Source: Clostridiales bacterium (GTDB lineage Bacteria; Bacillota; Clostridia; Christensenellales; Christensenellaceae). Taken from it: 8,823 nucleotides of DNA. Position 1 is the first letter of the stretch. Each line of letters begins with the position of its first letter. Below the pieces are notes generated by a model. The model worked only from the letters and a program-made list of their open reading frames with translations. It had not been told where the DNA came from and made no database searches. The stretch spans positions 4,966 to 13,788 of the forward strand of contig DOMW01000174.1 of assembly GCA_003510345.1 (NCBI GenBank), in the 5' to 3' direction. A program made the position numbers and the translations under genes. Positions 1 through 6,621 of the stretch are shown here, in pieces.

Positions 1-965
1 ACCTTCGTGCCGCTTTCCGAGTCCATCACAATATCTATTCCGAGTTTGCCGCACAGTTTTTTGCACAGGTACAGGCCCATGCCAGTTGACTTTGAGAAGC
101 GCCGCCCGTTTTCGCCGGTGTAGCCTTTTTCAAAAATACGGGGGAGGTCGGCGGGGGGGATGCCGATGCCGTTATCGGCAATGGTAAGTACGGCGCACCC
201 TTCGCCGTCCTCCCCACTGAATGTAAGCGACGCGTTTTCCTTTGCGGTATACTTTACGCTGTTCGCGATGATCTGCCCCAAAATAAACAATACCCATTTT
301 TCATCTGTATACACAGTAATATCGAGGTTTTCCATGCGTACGGCTGTTTTATTTCCGATCAGCAGGCGGGAATTTTCCTTGAGCGCTTTTTTTACAAGCA
401 AGTCCAGCGTTACCTGCTTTATCAGGTAGTCTTTTTCCACAATGCTGCTGCGCGCGTAGTAGAGCACGTTTTGCACATAGCGTTCTATGCGCGCCAGGTC
501 TTCGCCTATGCGGTCCGCGGCTTCACCGGGGTTGTTTTGGATCGTCAAACGCGCGGAAGCGATGGGGGTCTTTATCTCATGCACCCAGCCCTCCAAAAAC
601 TCCGCGTAGTCGCCTGCCTGTAAGCGGTAAAAAGCGATCTCGTCGTTCATCGATTTACCGGCGCGCCTGAGCATGTCATACAGTATGGCGCTGTCGGAAA
701 AACCGCCTTCTTCCATTAACTCGGTGATAAGGAATTTTTTATCCAGCTTGTCAAACAGGCGTAAAAGGCTGCCGTAATATCTTTTCCGTTTTCCATATTC
801 CCGCGCGAATATAAAGAAAAACAGCGCGAAGAGCAGTATGAGAACAAAAAGTATGGCGTGGGGGGGGATGGAAAAAGCCTGTAAAAACAGGCCGATAATC
901 ACAAGGGCGAACGCGGCGGCAAACAGATAAGGGTAGGTATCCTTTATGAAACTGCGGATGCTCAT
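1..965 (-). CDS. BceS-like sensor histidine kinase (C-terminus cut by window edge)
   Basis: Membrane sensor kinase that should autophosphorylate and pass phosphate to the regulator encoded just upstream. The reading frame is open from ATG 965-963 to base 1, giving 321 complete codons. Two hydrophobic helices (about residues 12-32 and 37-54) are joined by only a few residues, the intramembrane-sensing layout of BceS-type kinases with no real extracellular sensor domain. The phosphoacceptor is H129 in WVHEIKTPIA. The ATPase domain shows the N box near residue 234 (IIANSVKYT), the G1 box DNGIGIP (264-270), the phenylalanine-containing FEKGYTGENGR segment and the G2 box STGMGLYL (293-300). The frame runs out at SGTK, so probably only some 10-20 residues are missing. 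Its ATG overlaps the regulator's TGA (ATGA), implying translational coupling; AGGGG lies 8 nt upstream. By family habit a BceAB-type ABC transporter would follow off-window. The family is fairly sure; the stimulus is inferred. Confidence 0.93.
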   Translation of the reverse strand, partial: MSIRSFIKDTYPYLFAAAFALVIIGLFLQAFSIPPHAILFVLILLFALFFFIFAREYGKRKRYYGSLLRLFDKLDKKFLITELMEEGGFSDSAILYDMLRRAGKSMNDEIAFYRLQAGDYAEFLEGWVHEIKTPIASARLTIQNNPGEAADRIGEDLARIERYVQNVLYYARSSIVEKDYLIKQVTLDLLVKKALKENSRLLIGNKTAVRMENLDITVYTDEKWVLFILGQIIANSVKYTAKENASLTFSGEDGEGCAVLTIADNGIGIPPADLPRIFEKGYTGENGRRFSKSTGMGLYLCKKLCGKLGIDIVMDSESGTK

Positions 966-1627
966 ACGGAATACCCCTGCCCGCGGCGCGTTTTGATGTA
1001 ACCCTCCGCGCCCAGCCCGGCAAGCTTTGCCCGCAGCCTGTTGATATTGACGGTCAGCGTGTTGTCGTCGATAAACTCATCCGTCTGCCAAAGCGCGTCT
1101 ATGAGGTCGTTCCGCGAAACGATGACGCCCGCGTTTTGCATGAGCATATGCAGGATACGAATCTCGTTTTTGGTGAGTTCTTCGGTGCTGCCGCAAAAAC
1201 TGGCCGTCCCGGCGGCCATGTCGAGCGAAAGTCCGTTGTGGGTAAACGAAAGGCCCGTGTTGCCGGAATTAGCGCGCTTTAACAGGGACTCGATACGGGC
1301 GAGCAATATTTGCGGGTTGTACGGTTTTGTGATGTAATCATCGGCACCGAGGTTGATGCTCATCAGTTCGTCGGCGTCGTTATCCCTGCTTGTTACCATA
1401 ATGATGGGAACGGCGGAGGCTTTGCGTATTTCACGGCACACATAAAACCCGTCGTAGCGCGGCAGGTTAATATCAAGCAATATGAGGTCGCAGCCCGAAG
1501 CGGCGGCATTTTGCGCGATCGTTTCAAATTCCGTTTCCGCGGTGCATGTATACCCATACCGGCAGAGCAGCCCAGAAAGCTCAAAGCGGATATTTTCATC
1601 ATCTTCAATTAAATAAATATGATACAT
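962..1627 (-). CDS. OmpR/BceR-type response regulator
   Basis: DNA-binding response regulator of 221 residues. The N-terminal receiver domain carries the acidic pocket E8/D9/D10, phosphoacceptor D52 (LILLDINLP), T79 and K101 (TKPYNP). The C-terminal winged helix (about 125-221) includes the recognition region DDNTLTVNINRLRAKL and ends in the typical RRGQGYSV. The DDNTLTVN signature and pairing with a short-loop kinase resemble BceR/YxdJ regulators of peptide-antibiotic detoxification; regulation of a transporter is inferred, since none is in the window. The chosen start, ATG 1627, gives the canonical MYHIYLIEDDE terminus. An upstream in-frame ATG at 1690 would add a 21-residue, proline- and histidine-rich leader unlike the family, and would lie upstream of the best promoter. 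A promoter -10 ends only 6 nt before this ATG, so the mRNA may be leaderless. The stop overlaps the kinase start by 4 nt. Confidence 0.95.
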   Translation of the reverse strand: MYHIYLIEDDENIRFELSGLLCRYGYTCTAETEFETIAQNAAASGCDLILLDINLPRYDGFYVCREIRKASAVPIIMVTSRDNDADELMSINLGADDYITKPYNPQILLARIESLLKRANSGNTGLSFTHNGLSLDMAAGTASFCGSTEELTKNEIRILHMLMQNAGVIVSRNDLIDALWQTDEFIDDNTLTVNINRLRAKLAGLGAEGYIKTRRGQGYSV

Positions 1628-1633
1628 GTTTCC

Positions 1634-1662
1634 AGTATAGAACAAAGTGACGGCAGATTCAA
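1634..1662 (-). promoter_or_regulatory. Promoter of the response regulator-kinase operon
   Basis: On the minus strand, TTGAAT (1662-1657) and TATACT (1639-1634) are separated by exactly 17 bp, a good sigma-A type match. The -10 box is followed by GGAAAC and then the regulator's ATG at 1627. The usual start point, 6-8 nt past the -10 box, falls on or next to the A of the ATG, so a leaderless or near-leaderless transcript is predicted. The GGA between them is too close to act as a normal ribosome site if transcription starts there. Confidence 0.6.
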
Positions 1663-1694
1663 TATGGTGTGGTGGCGCGGGAGCGGCCAACTAC

Positions 1695-1762
1695 GAACCT
1701 GCTTTAATCAGCACTTACCCGGGAGGAACACCTGAAAGCAACCGCAATATATTTGCAGGTTC
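1695..1762. other. Inverted-repeat segment, possible structured RNA
   Basis: A perfect 8-bp inverted repeat, GAACCTGC (1695-1702) and GCAGGTTC (1755-1762), encloses a second pairing, GCTTT-aat-CAG (1701-1711) with CTGAAAGC (1731-1738). The two share GC 1701-1702, so they can coexist only if the outer stem shortens to 6 bp. The apical loop holds CCCGGGAGG. The right arm overlaps the stop codon of the glycosyltransferase gene. There is no T- or A-run beside either arm, so it does not look like an intrinsic terminator on either strand. It could be part of a small RNA, a regulatory leader, or chance. I recognise no known riboswitch, 6S, SRP or tmRNA signature with certainty. Confidence 0.25.
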
Positions 1763-2714
1763 AATCATCCTTCTCCGCCGTAAAATTGATCCGCTTCTCC
1801 TCCACGACAAGCGGCCTTTTCATGACGCGCGAGTTGATGTTTAAGACATATTCCCCTATAAACCCGATAAAAAACATCAATACGGAACCAATGAGGAACA
1901 ATCCTATCAAAATGGGCGCCGTACCTGCCGGATACTGCTCCCAATTCGTCAGCTTTAAAATCAGGTAGATGAGCGCCAGCACAAAGCTTGAGGCGGCAAA
2001 TATAAACCCAATGATCGTCGCCAGCCGCAAAACGACCTTCGAGTAAGACGTGATACCCAGCATCGCCATATCATACAACGTATAGAAATTGTTTTTGGTT
2101 TTCCCCGCCTTGCGCCGAGGTTGTTCATATTCGATTTCTTTACGGTCATAGCCAAGTTCGGCGACGATTCCGCGCAAATAAGGCATAGGGTCATTCAAGT
2201 CCCGTAAAACCTGTATAAAATCTTTATCGTACAATCCAAACCCCGTAAAGTGTTCGATCTGATCCACATCGGATATCTTTTTGATCGTCCTATAGTAAAG
2301 CGTCCTTATGGCGTACATCAAACCGCTTTCTTTGCTGTTCGTCTTGATGCCGATCACAATTTTATAGCCTTCCTCCCACGCGCGTACAAACTGCGGGATC
2401 AACTCGGGTGGGTCTTGAAAATCCGCGCACATGCTGATCACACAGTCTCCTGTGGCTTGGAGCAGCCCGTGATACGGGCTTTTGATGTGACCAAAATTTT
2501 TGGCGTTAAAGATCGCCTTTATTTGGGGGTTGTTTTTGCACAGTTCGCATAGCACCCCGCGCGTCCCGTCCGTAGACTTGTTATCAATAAAAATAATCTC
2601 GTATTCATACGCCGCAAGTTCTTTCGCAAACACGTCAACAATCGCTTTGGAAAGCGGGGCGACATTTTCCACTTCGTTGTATGCCGGAATCAGCACGCTA
2701 ATCTTTTTTTCCAT
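1761..2714 (-). CDS. Membrane-anchored family 2 glycosyltransferase (DPM1/GtrB-like)
   Basis: Likely transfers a sugar from a nucleotide donor to polyprenyl phosphate on the inner face of the membrane. The 317-residue protein has an N-terminal GT-A domain: the opening strand ISVLIPAYNE (5-14), donor-binding D44 in FIDNKSTDGT, and the DXD-like site DFQDPPE (98-104). Two C-terminal membrane helices (about 230-254 and 264-290) give the GtrB/ArnC/YkoT layout. Start ATG 2714 is chosen because MEKKISVLIPAYNE is the standard family terminus and AGGA lies directly upstream; the longer in-frame ATG at 2804 would add 30 basic residues read inside the upstream gene. The start overlaps the epimerase gene by 17 nt, so this is the last gene of the coupled operon. 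With a GtrA-like flippase and a CDP-dideoxysugar pathway, its donor is plausibly the CDP-3,6-dideoxyhexose, but donor specificity cannot be read from sequence. Confidence 0.93.
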   Translation of the reverse strand: MEKKISVLIPAYNEVENVAPLSKAIVDVFAKELAAYEYEIIFIDNKSTDGTRGVLCELCKNNPQIKAIFNAKNFGHIKSPYHGLLQATGDCVISMCADFQDPPELIPQFVRAWEEGYKIVIGIKTNSKESGLMYAIRTLYYRTIKKISDVDQIEHFTGFGLYDKDFIQVLRDLNDPMPYLRGIVAELGYDRKEIEYEQPRRKAGKTKNNFYTLYDMAMLGITSYSKVVLRLATIIGFIFAASSFVLALIYLILKLTNWEQYPAGTAPILIGLFLIGSVLMFFIGFIGEYVLNINSRVMKRPLVVEEKRINFTAEKDD

Positions 2715-3624
2715 GTTCCTTTTTCCACCACTCAATTGTTTTCGCGACCCCCGCCGCAAAATCCGTCCGCGGGTGAAAACCCGTGTCCTTTTGCAGCGAA
2801 GCAATATCCGCGTTAAGGTGCATCACCTGGTTTGGCGCATAAGGTTTTTCCCCAAACCCCAGCCGCGCTTGCGGGCAGATCAGGCTGCGGATTATCTCCA
2901 CATATTCCCGGAGCGGTCTTACCTGCCCCGAACCGATACAATAAATGCCGCTCCCCTTTTCGCCCAGCTTATAAAAAGCCTCCGCCGCGTCGCCGGCGTA
3001 GAGGTAATCCCACATTTGCCCGCATTCCGTAAGCGCGGGTACCTCTCCCGCAAACAGGGCATTGATAAGATAAGAAACTAAAGTATCGCTGTTGTCATAT
3101 TCCCCATATACGCTGAACACGCGGCCCCACACATACCGCATTCCAAGTTTTTCGCACAACTGCCCGCATAACCCGGCGGCGGCCAGTTTGGCCATACCAT
3201 AGGCATATTCCGGGCGGGCGCAGGTATCGGGAGCAATGCGCCCCTGCACGCGCCCGTACTCGGCCTGAGACCCCGCGCCGATAAACGCCGCGCAGCCCAG
3301 CTCATTTGCGGCGGCCACGGCTTGCAGGGAATCGTGTACATTGGCCTCCTGCACGAACGGATCGCCGCGCATATTGCGCGAGGTGCCATCCCACGAGAAA
3401 TGGTAAAACGCGTCAAAGCCCCGTTCCGTTATCCATGCCGGCAACGACGCAAGCGCGCTGTTCTCACATTCCACGACGGTCACGGCGTCATGCGCGGGCA
3501 GCCGGCGCATATTGCGCGACCCTGGCCGCGCAACGGCATAAACCCGCGTCCCTTCTTCCAGGCATTTATGTAACAGCGCAACACCCAGCATGCTGGTTGC
3601 GCCGGTTATGACAACATGTTTCAA
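2698..3624 (-). CDS. NAD(P)-dependent epimerase/reductase of the extended SDR family, probable last step to a CDP-3,6-dideoxyhexose
   Basis: Extended short-chain dehydrogenase of 308 residues. The N-terminal Rossmann strand HVVITGATSMLG carries the nucleotide loop, with serine in place of the usual central glycine (TGATGxLG). The catalytic residues are S119 (GAGSQAEYG), Y142 and K146 (YGMAK), numbered from the TTG start. The C-terminal part binds the sugar nucleotide. Right after rfbFGH, the expected job is to reduce or epimerise CDP-4-keto-3,6-dideoxyglucose, as paratose, abequose, tyvelose or ascarylose synthases do; which product is not readable. I prefer TTG 3624-3622: GGAGG lies 5 nt upstream and the product begins at the family-typical KHVVITGA. 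ATG 3636 would add four residues and its would-be ribosome site is too close. The 3' end overlaps the glycosyltransferase gene by 17 nt. SDR fold is certain; substrate is inferred from context. Confidence 0.9.
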   Translation of the reverse strand: MKHVVITGATSMLGVALLHKCLEEGTRVYAVARPGSRNMRRLPAHDAVTVVECENSALASLPAWITERGFDAFYHFSWDGTSRNMRGDPFVQEANVHDSLQAVAAANELGCAAFIGAGSQAEYGRVQGRIAPDTCARPEYAYGMAKLAAAGLCGQLCEKLGMRYVWGRVFSVYGEYDNSDTLVSYLINALFAGEVPALTECGQMWDYLYAGDAAEAFYKLGEKGSGIYCIGSGQVRPLREYVEIIRSLICPQARLGFGEKPYAPNQVMHLNADIASLQKDTGFHPRTDFAAGVAKTIEWWKKEHGKKD

Positions 3625-3698
3625 AGCTTCCTCCATCCGCCGCTATCAAAGTATTTCTTCTTGTTTACGACACTTGCCCCATCCAATCTATATTGCAT
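3621..3698 (-). CDS. Possible 25-codon ORF between gtrA-like gene and epimerase gene
   Basis: A small frame from ATG 3698 to TGA 3623-3621 encodes a basic, aromatic peptide ending in FDSGGWRKL. Its stop overlaps the epimerase TTG start as TTGA, the arrangement expected for translational coupling. The frame is also open upstream to TGA 3738-3740, in the gtrA frame. Against it, only GGGG immediately abuts the ATG and no good ribosome site is visible. It resembles no family I know. It may be a coupling leader, a remnant of a lost gene in the 113-126 nt gap, or chance. Confidence 0.2.
   Translation of the reverse strand: MQYRLDGASVVNKKKYFDSGGWRKL
3630..3634 (-). promoter_or_regulatory. Ribosome binding site deciding a TTG start
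   Basis: GGAGG on the minus strand, 5 nt before TTG 3624-3622. It lies inside the first codons of the alternative ATG 3636 reading, so it favours the TTG as true start of the epimerase. Confidence 0.6.
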
Positions 3699-3749
3699 CC
3701 CCGTCTCGAATCTGATGAACCAATTATTTGGCCCGCATCACTTTTTCGC

Positions 3750-4223
3750 TCACTTTTTAAACGTCCAGAACTTACTCAAAAAGAAATTGATAAATGTGGT
3801 GATCAGCACACAAACAACCGGCACCAGATACTGGTTCATTCCGAGCGATTCTTTGAATATATAGGTCAGCCCCTGGCTCAGTAAAAACGTCAAAAAATAT
3901 GAGCCGAAAAATTTAGGGATCGTCTTTTTGAAACCTTCCCTGTTCCCTTTGAATACCCAGTACATATTCCAGAAATACGCATTGACAACGCCGCACGCCC
4001 ATCCCAGCGTGTTGCCAATGTAAATACTGATTCCCTGACCCAGGCAGATATAAACAACGGCAAAGGAAATCGCAGTGTTAATGATGCCCACAAAACCAAA
4101 CTTCAAAAACTGCTTGACTGTGGCCGCAAAGTATTGCCTGCTTGAAAAGATCTGCCTGAAGCTGTGGGCGGTAACTTCTTCCGGTTTTTCCGCCGGTGTT
4201 TCACACGTCTTTTTTTCGTCCAA
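3750..4223 (-). CDS. GtrA-like polyprenyl-linked sugar flippase
   Basis: Small integral membrane protein of 157 residues with four helices (about 38-60, 66-85, 105-124 and 132-152) after a charged cytoplasmic tail of about 35 residues. Family signatures are QFLKFGFVGIINT at the first helix, NAYFWNMYWVFK after the second, and the terminal NFFLSKFWTFK. GtrA proteins are thought to flip polyprenyl-phosphate-linked sugars across the cytoplasmic membrane and are normally paired with a GtrB-like transferase, here encoded two genes downstream. The start is TTG 4223-4221, supported by AGGTGAG 5 nt upstream; there is no earlier suitable ATG and the next Met lies inside the second helix region. Only 6 nt separate it from the rfbH stop. 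Family certain, cargo inferred from the rfbFGH context. Confidence 0.92.
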   Translation of the reverse strand: MDEKKTCETPAEKPEEVTAHSFRQIFSSRQYFAATVKQFLKFGFVGIINTAISFAVVYICLGQGISIYIGNTLGWACGVVNAYFWNMYWVFKGNREGFKKTIPKFFGSYFLTFLLSQGLTYIFKESLGMNQYLVPVVCVLITTFINFFLSKFWTFKK

Positions 4224-4228
4224 CTTAA

Positions 4229-4235
4229 CTCACCT
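4229..4235 (-). promoter_or_regulatory. Ribosome binding site for the TTG-started gtrA-like gene
   Basis: AGGTGAG on the minus strand, 5 nt before TTG 4223-4221. The rfbH stop codon TGA (4232-4230) lies inside this site, so ribosomes finishing rfbH are delivered directly to the next start. Confidence 0.6.
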
Positions 4236-5567
4236 GACTGCCTCTTTTATCGTTTTTACCATATAGTCCAGCATCTCTTCCGCCATGCCGGGGTACACGC
4301 CTACCCAGAACGAATCGTTCATGATACGGTCTGTGTTTTTGAGCGTGCCCACGGTGCGATACCCCTTGCCCTCCGCACGCATTTGGTCAAAACAGGGGTG
4401 CTTGATCAAATTACCCGCGAACAGCATACGCGTCTGCACGCCTTTTTCCTCTACATAGCGCACAACGTTTTGCCGGTCCGCCCCATTTTGCACCGTCATC
4501 ATAAAACCGAACCAACTGGGGTCTGATCCTTCCGCCGCTTCCGGCAGGATGATCTGATCCTGCACCTCCGCAAGGCCCGCCCAAAGCACGTTCCAGTTCT
4601 GCTTGCGCTTTTCCACAAAAGCGGGGAATTTTTCAAGCTGCGCACAACCGACCGCCGCCTGCATATCCGTCGCTTTCAAGTTATACCCAAAGTGCGAATA
4701 GACATACTTGTGGTCATATCCTTTGGGCAATTCCCCGTACTGCCCGTCAAACCGGCGGCCGCACAAATTATCTTTTCCCGAGGGGCACACGCAGTCGCGC
4801 CCCCAGTCGCGCATAGACTGCAATATTTTGTGCAGCAGCGGGTCATTGGTATACACGGCGCCGCCCTCGCCCATCGTCATATGGTGCGGCGGATAAAAGC
4901 TGGAAGTTCCGATATCGCCCACCGTGCCGGAAAAGCGCATCCCACCCTGGTATGAATAGCGCGACCCCAAAGAATCGCAGTTATCTTCGATCAGCCACAG
5001 CCCGTTCTTATCACAAAAAGCCTTCACAGCTTCAATAGCAAAAGGGTTGCCCAGCGTGTGCGCCGCGAAAACGGCTTTCGTTTTGGGCGAGAGCGCCTCG
5101 TCTAAAGAAGACGTATCGATATTATACTGCGGTATCGTGACATCCACAAACACCGGCACGGCGCCGTATTGTATGATGGGCGCGACCGTTGTGGGAAACC
5201 CCGCCGCGACGGTAATCACTTCATCACCCGGCAATACCCGGCGTTCCTTTAAAAGCGGCGAAGTGAGCGCCATGAACGCAAGCAGGTTGGCCGAAGACCC
5301 GGAATTGACTAGGGAACAATACTTCACCCCAAGGTATTCCGCCAGCTTTTCTTCAAAGCAATCCGCGTAACGGCCCGTCGTCAGCCAAAACTCAAGCGCG
5401 CTGTCCACAAGGTTCACCATTTCGCGTTCATCAAAAACACGGGCGGCATAGGTGATCCTGTCTCCCGGTTCAAACTGTTTCTTTTCCGATTTGAATTTTT
5501 TGTAATACTCTTCTGTCAGGTCAAGTATCTTTTGCCTTGCCTGCCGCTCCGTCATCTGCTCAAACAT
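4230..5567 (-). CDS. rfbH: CDP-4-keto-6-deoxyglucose 3-dehydrase (E1, PLP and [2Fe-2S])
   Basis: Removes the C3 hydroxyl of CDP-4-keto-6-deoxyglucose, the committing step to 3,6-dideoxysugars. The 445-residue protein has the aspartate aminotransferase fold: SGSSAN (89-94) binds PLP phosphate and D195 in IEDNCDSLGS the PLP ring. In the place of the usual Schiff-base lysine it has histidine (FYPPHHMTMGEGG, H228/H229), the hallmark of this dehydrase. Cysteines C197, C259, C261 and C269 match the E1 cluster ligand spacing (long gap, then CxC, then seven residues, then C), so the iron-sulfur site looks intact. Start ATG 5567 gives the usual length; ATG 5594 would add nine residues read inside rfbG. 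It overlaps rfbG by 8 nt. The enzyme also needs a ferredoxin-type reductase (E3, AscD/RfbI); none is in the window, so a housekeeping reductase or a distant gene must serve. Confidence 0.97.
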   Translation of the reverse strand: MFEQMTERQARQKILDLTEEYYKKFKSEKKQFEPGDRITYAARVFDEREMVNLVDSALEFWLTTGRYADCFEEKLAEYLGVKYCSLVNSGSSANLLAFMALTSPLLKERRVLPGDEVITVAAGFPTTVAPIIQYGAVPVFVDVTIPQYNIDTSSLDEALSPKTKAVFAAHTLGNPFAIEAVKAFCDKNGLWLIEDNCDSLGSRYSYQGGMRFSGTVGDIGTSSFYPPHHMTMGEGGAVYTNDPLLHKILQSMRDWGRDCVCPSGKDNLCGRRFDGQYGELPKGYDHKYVYSHFGYNLKATDMQAAVGCAQLEKFPAFVEKRKQNWNVLWAGLAEVQDQIILPEAAEGSDPSWFGFMMTVQNGADRQNVVRYVEEKGVQTRMLFAGNLIKHPCFDQMRAEGKGYRTVGTLKNTDRIMNDSFWVGVYPGMAEEMLDYMVKTIKEAVR

Positions 5568-6621
5568 GCTCTGTTTTCTCCAAGTATTCATCAATTTGCT
5601 GTTGCATCAACGCCGCGACGTTCCCTTTATCATGGTAGCGCCGGAACCATTCCACGGTTTTTGCGATCGCCATTTCCACAGTCCACACCGGCGCGATGCG
5701 CAGTGCTTCTTTCGCTTTAGAACAATCCAGCTTCAGGCAGCCCGCTTCGTGTACGGCGTTTTCCTCCGCCTCGTTCCGCCAGCGCGCGCCCTCCCAATAC
5801 TTACAAAAGAGGGTGGTAAGCTCCCCCGTCGTAATACAATCTTTTTGATCCGGGCCAATGTTATAATTGCCCGCACAAGCAGCATCCTCAAATTGCCTGC
5901 GCGCGATTTCAAGATACGCGTACACCGGTTCCAGCACATGCTGGTACGGGCGTATGGAAAAGGGGTTGCGCACCCCGATCTCGCGGCCCTGCATAGCGGC
6001 GCGCGCACAATCCGGCACGATGCGGTTGGCCGCAAAATCGCCGCCGCCAATCACATTGCCCGCGCGCGCGGTAGAGACCGCGATATCCCTGTCGGAAAAA
6101 AAAGACTTCCTGTAGCTATCGGTCACCAGTTCGGAACAGGACTTGGAATTCGAATACGGGTCGTGGCCGTTTAGTTCGTCCGTCTCCCGGTAACCCCACG
6201 CCCATTCGTTGTTTTTATATACTTTATCCGTCGTTACATTCACAAAGGAGCGAACGCTTTTTGCCCCGCGGACAGCCTCCAGTATATGCACCGTGCCCAT
6301 TACGTTCGTCTCATACGTATAGGCAGGGTCTTCATAGGACTCTTTGACCAACGGTTGCGCCGCCATGTGGATCACGATATCCGGCTGCGCTTGCTGCACC
6401 GCCGCCCGAAGCGCGCGGCCATCCCGGATATCGGAAAGCACGGAGGTCATCCCCGCTTCCATATTCGCCAGCCGAAACACCGAGGGATCGGTAGGCGGCG
6501 CAAGCGCATACCCCGTCAGCTCCGCGCCCGCGCTCTTAAGCAGCATACACATCCAGGTTCCCTTAAACCCCGTATGTCCGGTGATAAAAACCCTCTTTCC
6601 GTTAAAAAACTCTTTCAGCAT
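5560..6621 (-). CDS. rfbG: CDP-glucose 4,6-dehydratase
   Basis: Converts CDP-glucose to CDP-4-keto-6-deoxyglucose with tightly bound NAD. The 353-residue extended SDR protein has the Rossmann loop GHTGFKG (G15, G18, G21) directly followed by TW, a signature of this enzyme. It has the catalytic TTDKVYKN segment (T131, D132, K133) and Y156/K160 in DPYSNSK. Later family landmarks include ARAGNVIGGGDFA and RNPFSIRPYQHVLEP, both typical of RfbG. Start ATG 6621 is chosen because it shares its A with the rfbF stop (TGATG), has GGGGAG 4 nt upstream, and gives the family-like MLKEFFNGKRVFITGH. ATG 6633 would add four residues. Length equals that of Yersinia and Salmonella homologues to within a few residues. 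Confidence 0.97.
   Translation of the reverse strand: MLKEFFNGKRVFITGHTGFKGTWMCMLLKSAGAELTGYALAPPTDPSVFRLANMEAGMTSVLSDIRDGRALRAAVQQAQPDIVIHMAAQPLVKESYEDPAYTYETNVMGTVHILEAVRGAKSVRSFVNVTTDKVYKNNEWAWGYRETDELNGHDPYSNSKSCSELVTDSYRKSFFSDRDIAVSTARAGNVIGGGDFAANRIVPDCARAAMQGREIGVRNPFSIRPYQHVLEPVYAYLEIARRQFEDAACAGNYNIGPDQKDCITTGELTTLFCKYWEGARWRNEAEENAVHEAGCLKLDCSKAKEALRIAPVWTVEMAIAKTVEWFRRYHDKGNVAALMQQQIDEYLEKTEHV

Noticed and set aside
1..965. Possibility that the kinase gene is broken
   Set aside because: Reading codon by codon shows one uninterrupted frame through all kinase boxes; it is only cut by the window edge.
751..1023. 90-codon minus-strand ORF spanning the regulator-kinase junction
   Set aside because: Different frame from two overlapping real genes joined by ATGA; composition is not protein-like.
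1690..1763. Possible 6S, SRP or riboswitch RNA identity for the intergenic stretch
   Set aside because: The space is short and no diagnostic motif, such as the SRP GGAAGGAAGCA loop, is present; kept only as an unnamed structured candidate.
2500..3081. 193-codon plus-strand ORF opposite the epimerase and glycosyltransferase genes
   Set aside because: Antisense shadow of two well-supported genes; low-complexity basic protein, no family features.
5566..6174. 202-codon plus-strand ORF opposite rfbG
   Set aside because: Arginine- and histidine-rich shadow of a GC-rich gene whose motifs are unmistakable on the minus strand.
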